Shown: one piece after another, positions 56,444 through 64,000 of the stretch
Layout: each line of letters starts with the position of its first letter
Position numbering within the stretch: position 1 is the stretch's first letter
Assembly: GCF_001006805.1 (NCBI RefSeq)
Contig: NZ_LN811350.1
Coordinates: 399,205-463,204, forward strand
Direction of reading: 5' to 3'
Origin: Microvirga massiliensis
Lineage (GTDB): Bacteria > Pseudomonadota > Alphaproteobacteria > Rhizobiales > Beijerinckiaceae
DNA: 64,000 nt
The notes under the pieces: model-generated
What the model saw: only the letters and a program-made list of their open reading frames with translations
The model's database searches: none
What the model was told of the DNA's origin: nothing
Made by a program: the position numbers and the translations under genes

Positions 56444-57589
56444 TTGGGTGCGGCTCTTGCAATCCGGCTCGCCTTTGCCGTCGTCGCCGTCGTGGCCCTG
56501 GCCGTTCTCCCGACACTCTCCGTCGCCCCCAACCGATTGCTGCCGGGCCGGCCGGTCGCGGCAGCCGATGCCCTGGGAATCTGGCTCTTCGGAGCCGCAG
56601 CCCTGGTTATCGGGGCCGAGCTCCTGTCGAGATCGGCCGTGGATTCCGCACGGCTCATGGCTCCCGTGCTGACCCTGGCGGCTCTCCTGGGGATACTGGC
56701 TTTGGCCGGCAGGGCAGCCGAAGCGGCGCTCGCCGGGCAGTCACCCTCGGCACGCGCAGCCCTCGGGGCCGGCTTCTGGCTCGGCGGCGCCGCGCTCCTG
56801 GCGCTCGCCTGGGAGCAGGCCCGGCTCGCCATCCCCCGCTCTGGCCCGTTCCTCGTCTCGGCCGTGTTGTTCGTGGGTCTCGCTGCGCTCGTGACGGCAG
56901 GATTCCTCGACCATCTGTCCCTCGTCGTCGAGGCCAGGGCCAGGTCGCAGGCATTGCAGGCCGCGATCTTCGAGCACCTCGTGCTCTCCGCCGGGGCGCT
57001 TGCCCTGGCGCTCGTCGGCACGCTGCCGATCGCCGCCCTTTCGCTCGCGGCGCCGCGGCCGGCCGCGGCAGCCCAGACAGCCCTGAGCGTCGTTCAGATC
57101 ATCCCGGCCGTGGCTCTCTTCGCCCTGCTCCTCCCTCTCATCGCAGCCCTGCTCGTCCAGATGCCCGTCCTGAGGCAGATCGGAATCCGGGCCATCGGAC
57201 CCGCTCCGGCGCTGATCGGCGTAGCTGCCTACTGCGCGCTCCCCCTGCTGCGAGGGCTCGTCGGCGGGTTGCACAGCCCTGATCCGGCGGTGCTCGAATC
57301 CGGGCGGGCCATGGGTTTCAGCCGCTGGCGACTGCTCGTCGCCGTGCGCCTTCCGCTCGGATGGCCCGTCCTCGCATCGGCGCTCCGGGTCGCGGCCGTC
57401 CAGAGCATCGGGCTCGTCACGCTCGGAGGACTGATCGGCGCCGGCGGGCTCGGCGCCCTCGTGTTCGAGGGAATGGCGCAATTCGCGACGGACCTCATCC
57501 TCCTTGGGGCGCTTCCGATCATCGTCCTGGCCCTGGTCGCCGATGCGATCCTCGGGCTGGCGCTCCCCCGGTCCGGAGCGCGGCGATGA
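56444..57589 (+). CDS. Osmoprotectant ABC transporter permease with long N-terminal membrane region
   Basis: The product is about 381 residues. The C-terminal half (about 180-375) is a BPD_transp permease domain with the EAA-type loop SGRAMGFSRWRLLVAVRLPL. The first 180 residues add about five helices not found in ordinary OpuC permeases but known from YehY-like ones. No ATG is available: the frame opens directly after the binding-protein stop, and TTG 56444 is the likeliest start, with AGAGGAG 22 bases earlier. The start is uncertain. Confidence 0.82.
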   Translation: MGAALAIRLAFAVVAVVALAVLPTLSVAPNRLLPGRPVAAADALGIWLFGAAALVIGAELLSRSAVDSARLMAPVLTLAALLGILALAGRAAEAALAGQSPSARAALGAGFWLGGAALLALAWEQARLAIPRSGPFLVSAVLFVGLAALVTAGFLDHLSLVVEARARSQALQAAIFEHLVLSAGALALALVGTLPIAALSLAAPRPAAAAQTALSVVQIIPAVALFALLLPLIAALLVQMPVLRQIGIRAIGPAPALIGVAAYCALPLLRGLVGGLHSPDPAVLESGRAMGFSRWRLLVAVRLPLGWPVLASALRVAAVQSIGLVTLGGLIGAGGLGALVFEGMAQFATDLILLGALPIIVLALVADAILGLALPRSGARR

Positions 57590-57683
57590 GCCTCTCCCAA
57601 CGCGGTGTGGTCCCGGTCTGTCGTCCGGCAGTAATCTCCGATGCGGCCCGCGGGCTGGTGCTCCCGCCGAGCGGAAAGCCACG

Positions 57684-58610
57684 ATGATCGTCTTCGAGGA
57701 TGTCACCGTCCGTTATCGCGGCGTACCTGCCCTGGAAGGCGTCAATCTCACGATCCAGGAGGGCGCTTTAGGGGTATTGGTCGGGCCGTCCGGATCCGGC
57801 AAGTCGACCCTGATCCGGCTCGTCAACCGGCTGGTGGAGCCCGACCGCGGCCGGGTTCTCGTGCGCGGCATCGACGTGATGGCGCTCGATCCACCCGAGC
57901 TCCGCCGCTCGATCGGCTATGTCATCCAATCCGTCGGCCTCTTTCCGCACCGGACCGTCGCCCGGAACATCGCCACCGTGCCACGGCTCCTGGGCTGGCC
58001 GCGCGCTCGCATCGATGCGCAGGTCGATGCGATGCTCGAACTCGTCCGCCTCGATGGTTCGTTTCGGCACCGCTACCCGGACGAGCTCTCAGGCGGCCAG
58101 GCACAACGGGTCGGGCTGGCACGGGCGCTCGCCGCCGAGCCCGACATCCTGCTCATGGACGAGCCCTTCGGGGCGGTGGATCCGATCACGCGCCGCGAAT
58201 TGCAGGGAGAGCTGACGCGGATCCATCGGGAGACCGGCAAGACGATCCTGCTCGTCACGCATGACCCGCGGGAGGCGCTCGATCTCGCGACCCTGATCGT
58301 CGTGCTCCGCGCCGGACATATCGTTGCCGCGAGCCGCCCGGAGATCCTCGCCCACGAGCCCGGGGCGTTTGCGCGCGACCTCTTTGGGGCCGACACCTTG
58401 ATTCTCGATCGCCTCCGCCGCCGCCATGTCGGGGCCTTCGTGTCCGGCGAAGCACAGGACGAGGATCCGTCGATTTCCGCCGAGGCCCCGCTCAGCGAGG
58501 CCCTCCTGTGCATGATGGAGACTGGCCGGGAGCGCTTGCGGGTGGTCGATGCCGAGGGGCGGGCGATGGGCAGCATCACATTCCACGCCATCTTGGAGAC
58601 GGCGCCGTGA
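57684..58610 (+). CDS. Osmoprotectant ABC transporter ATP-binding protein
   Basis: The product of 308 residues is an OpuCA-type ATPase: Walker A GPSGSGKSTLIRL, Q-loop YVIQSVGLFPH, signature LSGGQAQRVGLARAL, Walker B ILLMDEPFGAVD, and switch His in LVTHDPREAL. The last 60 residues look like a partial CBS-type regulatory segment (LRVVDAEGRAMGSITFHAIL), which in OpuA senses ionic strength. It overlaps the second permease gene by four bases. Confidence 0.92.
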   Translation: MIVFEDVTVRYRGVPALEGVNLTIQEGALGVLVGPSGSGKSTLIRLVNRLVEPDRGRVLVRGIDVMALDPPELRRSIGYVIQSVGLFPHRTVARNIATVPRLLGWPRARIDAQVDAMLELVRLDGSFRHRYPDELSGGQAQRVGLARALAAEPDILLMDEPFGAVDPITRRELQGELTRIHRETGKTILLVTHDPREALDLATLIVVLRAGHIVAASRPEILAHEPGAFARDLFGADTLILDRLRRRHVGAFVSGEAQDEDPSISAEAPLSEALLCMMETGRERLRVVDAEGRAMGSITFHAILETAP

Positions 58611-59386
58611 GCGACGGGCGGACCAGTCCGGCCCCGCTCCTGGTGCTCGCCCTGATGGCGGCCGTGATCGCTCATCCCGCGGTTGCCGCGATGTTCCTCC
58701 AGGGCCTCGGCCGGCCGGCCCAGAGTTCCGTCCCGGTGGAGCGCTTGATCGTGCTCGCGATGGATCATGCGGCCGTTGCAGCTTTCGGTGTCACCCCCGC
58801 GCTCATCCTGGGCATGGGTCTCGGTATCCTGGTGACTCGCAAAGGCTTCGTGACTTTGCGGCCCTTCGCGGATTCGCTCTCGACGCTCGCCCAAGCGACC
58901 CCGCCGGTCGTCGTGGTCGCGCTCGCCTTCCCAATTCTCGGATTCGGCATCCTGCCGACCGTCCTTGCGCTCGCGATCTACGGCATCATGCCGGTCTACC
59001 GCGCCACCGCCGCGGCTTTCGAGACCTTACCGGCCACCATTCTCGAGGCGGCGCGGGCTCTCGGAATGTCGCGGCGCCAGATCCTCGTCGAGGTCGAGCT
59101 GCCGCTGTCCGCACCGCTGCTCGCCGATGCGGCCCGAACGGTCCTTCTCCTCGGCATTGCGACGGCTGCCGTCGGTGCTTTGGCAGGCGCCCAGACTCTC
59201 GGCACGCCGATCATCACCGGCCTGCAGACCCAGAACGACGTCACGGTCTTGCAGGGGGCCGCCGCAACGGCGGCGATGGCCTGCGCGGCCGATGCTCTTT
59301 GCCTGCTCGTCATGCGCTGGTGGCAGGTGCAGCCGGCGTCGGATGCAAGCACGAGCCTTGCAGGAGACGCGATACGCGCAACATAA
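58607..59386 (+). CDS. Osmoprotectant ABC transporter permease
   Basis: The product of 259 residues has about six membrane helices and an EAA loop ARALGMSRRQILVEVELPLS. It should pair with the permease at 56444-57589 to form the channel. The start is GTG 58607, overlapping the ATPase stop, which shows coupling. The C-terminal half MPVYRATAAAFETLPATILE is typical of OpuCB/OpuCD. TerB follows 6 bases after its stop. Confidence 0.9.
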   Translation: MSDGRTSPAPLLVLALMAAVIAHPAVAAMFLQGLGRPAQSSVPVERLIVLAMDHAAVAAFGVTPALILGMGLGILVTRKGFVTLRPFADSLSTLAQATPPVVVVALAFPILGFGILPTVLALAIYGIMPVYRATAAAFETLPATILEAARALGMSRRQILVEVELPLSAPLLADAARTVLLLGIATAAVGALAGAQTLGTPIITGLQTQNDVTVLQGAAATAAMACAADALCLLVMRWWQVQPASDASTSLAGDAIRAT

Positions 59387-59392
59387 TTCATC

Positions 59393-59866
59393 ATGGATTT
59401 CTTCTCGGGCTTTCGTGACTTGATCGACAGGGCGCTCGGGCCCGAACCACCCGAGGAGCACGATCTCCATGTTGCGGCTGCCGCACTCCTCATGCTCGTC
59501 GCGAAGGTGGATGGCCGCATTCTCGATGTCGAGGAGCGTGCGCTGCACACCCTGCTCGCGGCCCGCTTCGGCCTTTCCGAGGCAGAAGCCGAGAGGCTCC
59601 TCAAAATCGTGGACGAGACCGAGTCCGATCTGTCCGACCCGCAGACCGTGATCAATCGCATCCTGCACGAGGTCTCCGTGGAAGAGCGCGGGCGTCTGCT
59701 CGCCCTCGGCTTCAGGATCGCTGCCATCGATGGCGTCGTTCACGACTTCGAGGACGATCTGCTTTGGCGCGTGGGGATGCGACTCGGATTCTCAGACGAG
59801 GAAGTCGTCGCCCTGCGTGAGGAGGCGATACGCCATCTCGTCTCGCCCCCTCTCGACACGCACTGA
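59393..59866 (+). CDS. TerB family (tellurite resistance-like) protein
   Basis: The product of 157 residues is all-helical with the TerB repeat features AALLMLVAKVDGRILDVEE and AIDGVVHDFEDDLLWRVG, acidic turns that can bind metal ions. It lies 6 bases after the transporter operon and is probably cotranscribed. Real involvement in tellurite resistance is not implied; stand-alone TerB proteins have no agreed function. Confidence 0.88.
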   Translation: MDFFSGFRDLIDRALGPEPPEEHDLHVAAAALLMLVAKVDGRILDVEERALHTLLAARFGLSEAEAERLLKIVDETESDLSDPQTVINRILHEVSVEERGRLLALGFRIAAIDGVVHDFEDDLLWRVGMRLGFSDEEVVALREEAIRHLVSPPLDTH

Positions 59867-59932
59867 ATGCGAATCCCTTCCGCTTTCGACCATTCCCTCC
59901 AGCCATGCTTTCCGTGTTCACAGATTTCGTCC

Positions 59933-60730
59933 ATGCGTCCTGATCCGGATCGAAAGAAGACCCGGAGGCGCAAACCAAAGTCCCCGGTGCTGATCGTGCT
60001 TCATCAGGAGCATTCGACGCCAGGGCGGGTCGGGCGCCTCCTGCAGGAGCGGGGCCATCCGCTCGACATCCGTCGTCCGCGCTACGGTGATCCCTTGCCG
60101 TCGACGCTCGCCGAACATGCGGGCGCAGTGATCTTCGGCGGCCCGATGAGCGCGAATGATCCCGAGGATTACGTGAAGGCCGAGATCGACTGGATCGAGG
60201 TGCCCTTGGGCGAGAACAAGCCCTTTCTCGGCCTTTGCCTCGGTGCGCAGATGCTGGCACGGCAACTCGGCGCGCAGGTCTGGGCGCATCCGGAGGGGCG
60301 CGCCGAGATCGGATATTATCCCCTCGTTCCGACCTCAGCCGGCGAGACATTGTCGTCGGAAATCGGCGCGCCCTGGCCGAGCCATGTCTATCACTGGCAT
60401 CGGGAGGGCTTCGACTGCCCTCGCGGTGCAGAGACGCTCGCGACAGGGGACGATTTCCCGACCCAGGCGATCCGCGTCGGCGAGAGTGCTTTCGGCCTGC
60501 AGTTCCACCCCGAGGTCACGCACGCGATGCTGTGCCGGTGGACCATCCGCGCCGCAGAGCGACTTTCCCTTCCGGGCGCTCAGGACCGAGCACGCCAGAT
60601 CGAGGGCCGCCTGATGTACGATCCGCACGTCTCGCACTGGCTCGACGCCTTCCTGGATGCCTGGCTGGGTGACGGTGCCGCTCCTCGCCGCGCGTCGCAC
60701 GGAAGAGGCGCACGTCAACGCAGGGAATGA
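59933..60730 (+). CDS. Class I glutamine amidotransferase
   Basis: The product of 265 residues has a triad in the class I GATase fold: Cys102 in GLCLGAQM, His192 and Glu194 in GLQFHPEVTHAM. The N-terminal part is basic (RKKTRRRKPKS). Without a synthase domain it resembles the GMP synthase-like or gamma-glutamyl hydrolase-like stand-alone members whose partner is unknown. ATG 59933 is chosen; an upstream in-frame ATG at 59867 overlaps the TerB end. It is followed by a repeat region. Confidence 0.88.
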   Translation: MRPDPDRKKTRRRKPKSPVLIVLHQEHSTPGRVGRLLQERGHPLDIRRPRYGDPLPSTLAEHAGAVIFGGPMSANDPEDYVKAEIDWIEVPLGENKPFLGLCLGAQMLARQLGAQVWAHPEGRAEIGYYPLVPTSAGETLSSEIGAPWPSHVYHWHREGFDCPRGAETLATGDDFPTQAIRVGESAFGLQFHPEVTHAMLCRWTIRAAERLSLPGAQDRARQIEGRLMYDPHVSHWLDAFLDAWLGDGAAPRRASHGRGARQRRE

Positions 60731-61090
60731 TGACGGTGCGCAGCGCGCCCTTGTGACGTTCTGCGCGCGTGTGTCTTCATCGTCAGTCACAGACGACAAT
60801 GCACGGTCCGTGACTTGCCTCTTCGTCATCACGAGCCGGGGCGGTGCGCACAGCCCTTTCCGCCACACTCCCGTCATTGCAAGCCGGAATCGTGATGCAC
60901 TGCCCATTCCGTTGCACTTCCGTCCTTGCGAGCCAGAGGCGAAGCAATCTACCCGTCAACGGATGCGCCGCTGGATTGCCTCACTGCGTTCGCAATGACG
61001 AGGAGGGCGTGAGAGCCGGGTGAGCACTGCCGGAAATGAAAATAGTCACAAAGTCCACTTCCATCACAGCACACGCAATGACGGTGACAC
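60731..61090. other. 360-base gap of repeat DNA after the amidotransferase gene
   Basis: No gene is supported. About 60830-61040 is related to the 53527-53690 gap and contains family B copy 4. Preceding it, CACGAGCCGGGGCGG and CATTGCAAGCCGG look like degenerate partial copies. Confidence 0.5.
60880..61040. repeat. Palindromic intergenic repeat (family B, copy 4, extended)
   Basis: The core (about 60921-61003) shares CGTCCTTGCGAGCC and GGCGAAGCAATCTACCCGTC with copy 3 and ends TTCGCAATGACGAGGAGGGC. Flanking similarity to copy 3 continues for tens of bases on both sides. Confidence 0.7.
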
Positions 61091-61735
61091 CTACTTCTGC
61101 GCCGTCACCGTAGGAGTCGGTTGTGGATCGCCGAATGCGATCCAGGCCAATTCGTCCTGGCCTTCCTGCTTGATGAAGTGGTAGCCCGTCTCGTCCCAGG
61201 GAAGGACGGCGCCGACGGTGTTGTCGAGGACGAAGTCGCCGCGATCCGTGTGGACGAGGAGCACGGCGTGCCCCGCGCCGGCCCGGTCGAGCACGACGGC
61301 CATCCTGAGGGCCCGCCGCGGCAGACCCGCTTCGACGAGGCGCTGGCGCTTCAGGAGCTGGATGTCCTCGCAATCACCCTGCCCATCGTCCGGATAATCC
61401 CAGCGATCCTCGACGCCCCAATGCACATCGTCCGGGATTGGCGCGATCGCGAGGTTCACCTGCTCGTTGATGGCGACGATCCTGCTCCAGACATCGGAAT
61501 CGAGCGTAATACGGCTGGCTTCGGATCGATCGATTGTGCATTCGGCAGGGGTTCGTGTGCAGAACTCCGACCAGGCCAGCGTCGGGCGTGCCTCGAGGCC
61601 GGATGTAGGAATGGATGTCGAGAGGGGGATGGGCCCGGCATTGTCCTCGGCGCGTGCTGTGTCGGGATGCATGCCTACAAAGAGGAGGCCCGCGACGATG
61701 ACGGTCCTCCACGCCCAGTCGAACAAGCCCGGCAT
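61091..61735 (-). CDS. Bacterial transglutaminase-like cysteine protease (BTLCP), exported
   Basis: The product of 214 residues has a signal peptide (TVIVAGLLFVGMHPDTARA) and a BTLCP domain. The triad is visible: Cys in GQGDCEDIQLLKRQ, His in GAGHAVLLVHTD, and Asp in FVLDNTVGAVLPW. The best-known relative, LapG, cleaves surface adhesins under c-di-GMP control, but no LapD-like or adhesin gene is present here. It is divergent from the hybrid kinase gene with about 200 bases between. Confidence 0.9.
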   Translation of the reverse strand: MPGLFDWAWRTVIVAGLLFVGMHPDTARAEDNAGPIPLSTSIPTSGLEARPTLAWSEFCTRTPAECTIDRSEASRITLDSDVWSRIVAINEQVNLAIAPIPDDVHWGVEDRWDYPDDGQGDCEDIQLLKRQRLVEAGLPRRALRMAVVLDRAGAGHAVLLVHTDRGDFVLDNTVGAVLPWDETGYHFIKQEGQDELAWIAFGDPQPTPTVTAQK

Positions 61736-61932
61736 ACTCCCCTCGCTCGCTTGTCATTCTCCCGAGAGCAAGCAAGTCGCGGGCCAGACCGAGGCGATGG
61801 AGGCGGGCCGGCACGATGTCCTGCCCCATCCCTCCTTTCACGGCCCGTCGGCGAAACGGTGCTCATTCGACAATTGAGCTGTAAATTTCTTAACAGGTCG
61901 TGCCTTACATCACGCCTTGGATTTCAGACCCG

Positions 61933-63573
61933 ATGATGACGAACGAGGCCATGGCTTGCGCTCCGTCAGGAGCGGCATCAGCGACCGCGGCAGAGCCGCG
62001 GCGATCACTGGCCTGGAGCTTTCTTCTCCCGGGGGGCGGCGCAATCCTGGTCCTCACCGGCGCCCTCGCGCTCTACACGCGCCATGCTGTGCTGGCCGCC
62101 GCTCTCGAGACGGCGGCATTGATGGGCGAGCCGCCGCTCGACCGGATTCTGGCCGACGCCGAACGGCTTTCCTCGCACCTTGTACTCGCCGTGATCCTCA
62201 CGGGCGTGGTGCTGCTCGTCCTGCTGCTTGCGAACATGTTGCGGCTGACGAAACCGATACAGGATCTCACCATGATGGCTCGCACGCTCGCGGCCGGCGA
62301 AATGCAAGGCCATTTCGCGCATCTGGAGCGGGAGGACGAACTCGGTGCGATCGCTCGCGCCTTGCAGGTCCTGCGCGGACAGCAAGTCGAGCTCGCTGTC
62401 GCGAAGGACCGTGCAGAGGCCGCCGCACAGGCACAGGCCGAATTTCTCGCCAATATGAGCCACGAGATCAGGACGCCGCTCAATGGCATTCTCGGTTACA
62501 CCGAACTTCTCCTCGAACGATCGGAACTCGGCGGCGACAAGCGGCGCGATGTCGAGCGGATCCAGACGGCGGGCGCGGCGCTCCTGACTGTCGTGAACGA
62601 CATTCTCGATTTCTCGAAGATCGAGGCCGGCGAGATCGAGCTGGAGCCGCACCCCTTCTCGCCCGGCGCGCTCGTCGACAATGCCGTGTCGATCGTGAAG
62701 AGTGTCGCCGTCAAGCGAGGGCTCGCCGTCCATAGCGAGATCGACGATGAGCTGCCGACGCATCTCGTGGGTGATCAGGATCGCTTGCGTCAGGTTCTGC
62801 TCAATCTGCTGAACAATGCGGTCAAATTCACGGCAGCTGGAAGCATCACGATTCGCGTGCAGCGGCTCGGTGCGGGCGATCATTGCGTGTTGCGGTTCTC
62901 CGTCAGCGATACCGGAATCGGCATCCCGGCGGATCGCAAGGAGTTTCTCTTTGAGCGGTTTAGTCAGGTGGACGGGTCCATTCGACGCCAGTTCGGAGGA
63001 ACCGGTCTCGGTCTCGCCATCTCGAAACGTCTCATCGAGCTCATGGGGGGAGAGATCGGCGTCGACAGCGAGCTTGGCGAAGGATCCACCTTCTGGTTCA
63101 CCGTCGATCTACCGGTCTTCGAGAATCCCGCGCGCGACGTTCCTTCCCATTCCGCCGAGGCCTCCTTTCAACCGGCTTCGATCCTTCTCGTCGATGACAA
63201 TGAGATCAACCAGGAGATCGCGCGCTCGGTTCTCCAGGCAGCGGGTCATACCGTCGATATCGCGAGCGACGGCGCCACAGCCGTGATGGCGGTTCAGAAG
63301 AACAGCTATGACGTTGTGCTGATGGATATCCAGATGCCCGTCATGGACGGCATGACGGCGACACAGCGCATTCGCGCGCTCGATGGGGAAGCGCGCCATG
63401 TCCCGATCGTTGCCATGACGGCGAACGTGCTCCCGCAGCAGGTCCGTGTCTTTCTCGAAGCCGGCATGAACGATCATCTCGGAAAGCCGTTCAAGCGCGA
63501 CACTCTGCTGGATGTGATCGCGCGAACGCTGCGTGCGGCACGAAAGGTCGAACCAGCGGGTTCTGCGGCTTGA
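61933..63573 (+). CDS. Hybrid histidine kinase
   Basis: The product of 546 residues has two membrane helices (about 30-50 and 84-102), a HAMP-like region ([19 protein letters not shown]), a HisKA domain with His177 in [12 protein letters not shown], a HATPase domain ([27 protein letters not shown]) and a C-terminal receiver with the phospho-acceptor Asp465 in [12 protein letters not shown]. The periplasmic loop is short, about 30 residues. ATG 61933 is taken; GTG 61900 would add 11 residues. The signal and partner regulator are unknown. Confidence 0.93.
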   Translation: MMTNEAMACAPSGAASATAAEPRRSLAWSFLLPGGGAILVLTGALALYTRHAVLAAALETAALMGEPPLDRILADAERLSSHLVLAVILTGVVLLVLLLANMLRLTKPIQDLTMMARTLAAGEMQGHFAHLEREDELGAIARALQVLRGQQVELAVAKDRAEAAAQAQAEFLANMSHEIRTPLNGILGYTELLLERSELGGDKRRDVERIQTAGAALLTVVNDILDFSKIEAGEIELEPHPFSPGALVDNAVSIVKSVAVKRGLAVHSEIDDELPTHLVGDQDRLRQVLLNLLNNAVKFTAAGSITIRVQRLGAGDHCVLRFSVSDTGIGIPADRKEFLFERFSQVDGSIRRQFGGTGLGLAISKRLIELMGGEIGVDSELGEGSTFWFTVDLPVFENPARDVPSHSAEASFQPASILLVDDNEINQEIARSVLQAAGHTVDIASDGATAVMAVQKNSYDVVLMDIQMPVMDGMTATQRIRALDGEARHVPIVAMTANVLPQQVRVFLEAGMNDHLGKPFKRDTLLDVIARTLRAARKVEPAGSAA

Positions 63574-63682
63574 ATCCCGGTCTCGTATGATCTCGGCTCA
63601 CAGCGACGTGGGTGAATCGTTTGGAGCGGCATCCCGATTGCCGGAACACGGATGAGCCACGCGATCGAAGGCGTGCCCGTCG

Positions 63683-63708
63683 GGAACCCGGCGTCGGAGG
63701 CAGCCGTT
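63683..63708 (+). promoter_or_regulatory. EcfG-type general-stress promoter
   Basis: GGAAC (63683-63687) and CGTT (63705-63708) are 17 bases apart, an exact consensus match. The -10 box ends 39 bases before the YqaE start, and supports ATG 63748 over the upstream in-frame ATG at 63652. Confidence 0.7.
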
Positions 63709-63747
63709 CACGCGCTAGCTTGCCCTTGCGATCACCGGTACTCCGAG

Positions 63748-63915
63748 ATGAGCAATCTCATTCGCGTTCTCCTCGCGATCCTCCTCCCGCCCGTCGGTGT
63801 CTTTTTCACCGTCGGTTTCGGCGGGGCCTTCTGGCTCAACATCCTTCTGACGATTCTGGGCTACATCCCGGGTATCGTGCACGCCGTCTGGATCATCGCG
63901 AGGCATTCACGCTGA
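63748..63915 (+). CDS. YqaE/Pmp3 family small membrane protein
   Basis: The product of 55 residues has two membrane helices with the Pmp3 signature LAILLPPVGVFFTVGFGGAFWLNILLT in its first half (given only in part: LLPPVGVF and GFGGAFWLNI) and IPGIVHAVWIIA near the end. Members are induced by osmotic and salt stress and affect membrane potential. The upstream EcfG-type promoter agrees with stress induction. A longer frame from 63652 would add 32 non-hydrophobic residues and overlap the promoter. Confidence 0.9.
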   Translation: MSNLIRVLLAILLPPVGVFFTVGFGGAFWLNILLTILGYIPGIVHAVWIIARHSR

Positions 63916-63941
63916 AGGGCTCGCCGCCCGAGGCGAGCCCT
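63916..63941 (+). terminator. Strong hairpin directly after yqaE
   Basis: AGGGCTCGCC (63916-63925) pairs perfectly with GGCGAGCCCT (63932-63941). There is no T-run, so termination is plausible but not certain. Confidence 0.5.
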
Positions 63942-64000
63942 ATCGCGCCGTCTCCGTCTGTCGCACGCCGGCCCGCCCGGTGCAGGCCATCCGATCTCCG

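Overview
The window is high-G+C DNA from an alphaproteobacterium, most probably a member of the Hyphomicrobiales (Rhizobiales) near Methylobacteriaceae, Microvirga or Chelatococcus. This rests on marker genes: an acpXL/fabZ/ketosynthase set for the very-long-chain fatty acid of lipid A, IalB-family and DUF2794 proteins, the large 1609-residue NAD glutamate dehydrogenase, SDHAF4/DUF1674 facing htpX, and three promoter-like sites matching the EcfG general-stress consensus. The genus is an inference. Nearly all genes look chromosomal and housekeeping. I saw no phage, insertion sequence, CRISPR array, rRNA or tRNA gene.

Bases 1-17,000 hold the lipid A acyl-carrier cluster (minus), aconitase acnA (minus), the cytochrome c maturation genes ccmAB and ccmCDG split by a minus-strand M23 peptidase, a membrane adenylate cyclase, yciB, ftsY, an RluA-type pseudouridine synthase, mtaB-dapF, a GyrI-like secreted protein and a metallo-beta-lactamase-fold hydrolase. 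Bases 17,000-25,000 hold the translation and secretion block ffh-rpsP-rimM-trmD-rplS, then leuC and leuD separated by small secreted, membrane and zincin-type genes.

Bases 25,000-36,000 carry IalB, YkvA, ThpR, an orphan branched-chain-amino-acid-type binding protein, a GDSL esterase divergent from the ybbA-ybbP transporter, a BI-1 family membrane protein, an acetyltransferase, DUF2794, a candidate small RNA and an AhpD-like protein. Bases 36,000-50,000 contain glutamate dehydrogenase with an overlapping MFS transporter, an AbrB/PIN toxin-antitoxin pair, and a minus-strand run htpX-rsmB-heparinase-purH-ybjQ.

Bases 50,000-64,000 contain SDHAF4, a cyclopropane-fatty-acid-synthase-like methyltransferase, ccdAB with a repeat-containing promoter, an L,D-transpeptidase, a Crp/Fnr regulator with a TGTGA-N6-TCACG site upstream, a single-domain response regulator, a complete OsmF/OpuC-type osmoprotectant ABC operon, TerB, a class I amidotransferase, a BTLCP cysteine protease, a hybrid histidine kinase and a YqaE/Pmp3 peptide.

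The most interesting signal is regulatory. Three intergenic sites fit GGAAC-N16/17-CGTT exactly and each points into an envelope or stress gene: a secreted basic protein, the Cfa-like enzyme and YqaE. Other points worth checking are the candidate small RNA at about 35,032-35,268, perfect palindromes in the acnA/ccmA and htpX/SDHAF4 divergent regions, two families of palindromic intergenic repeats, and the interrupted ccm cluster.
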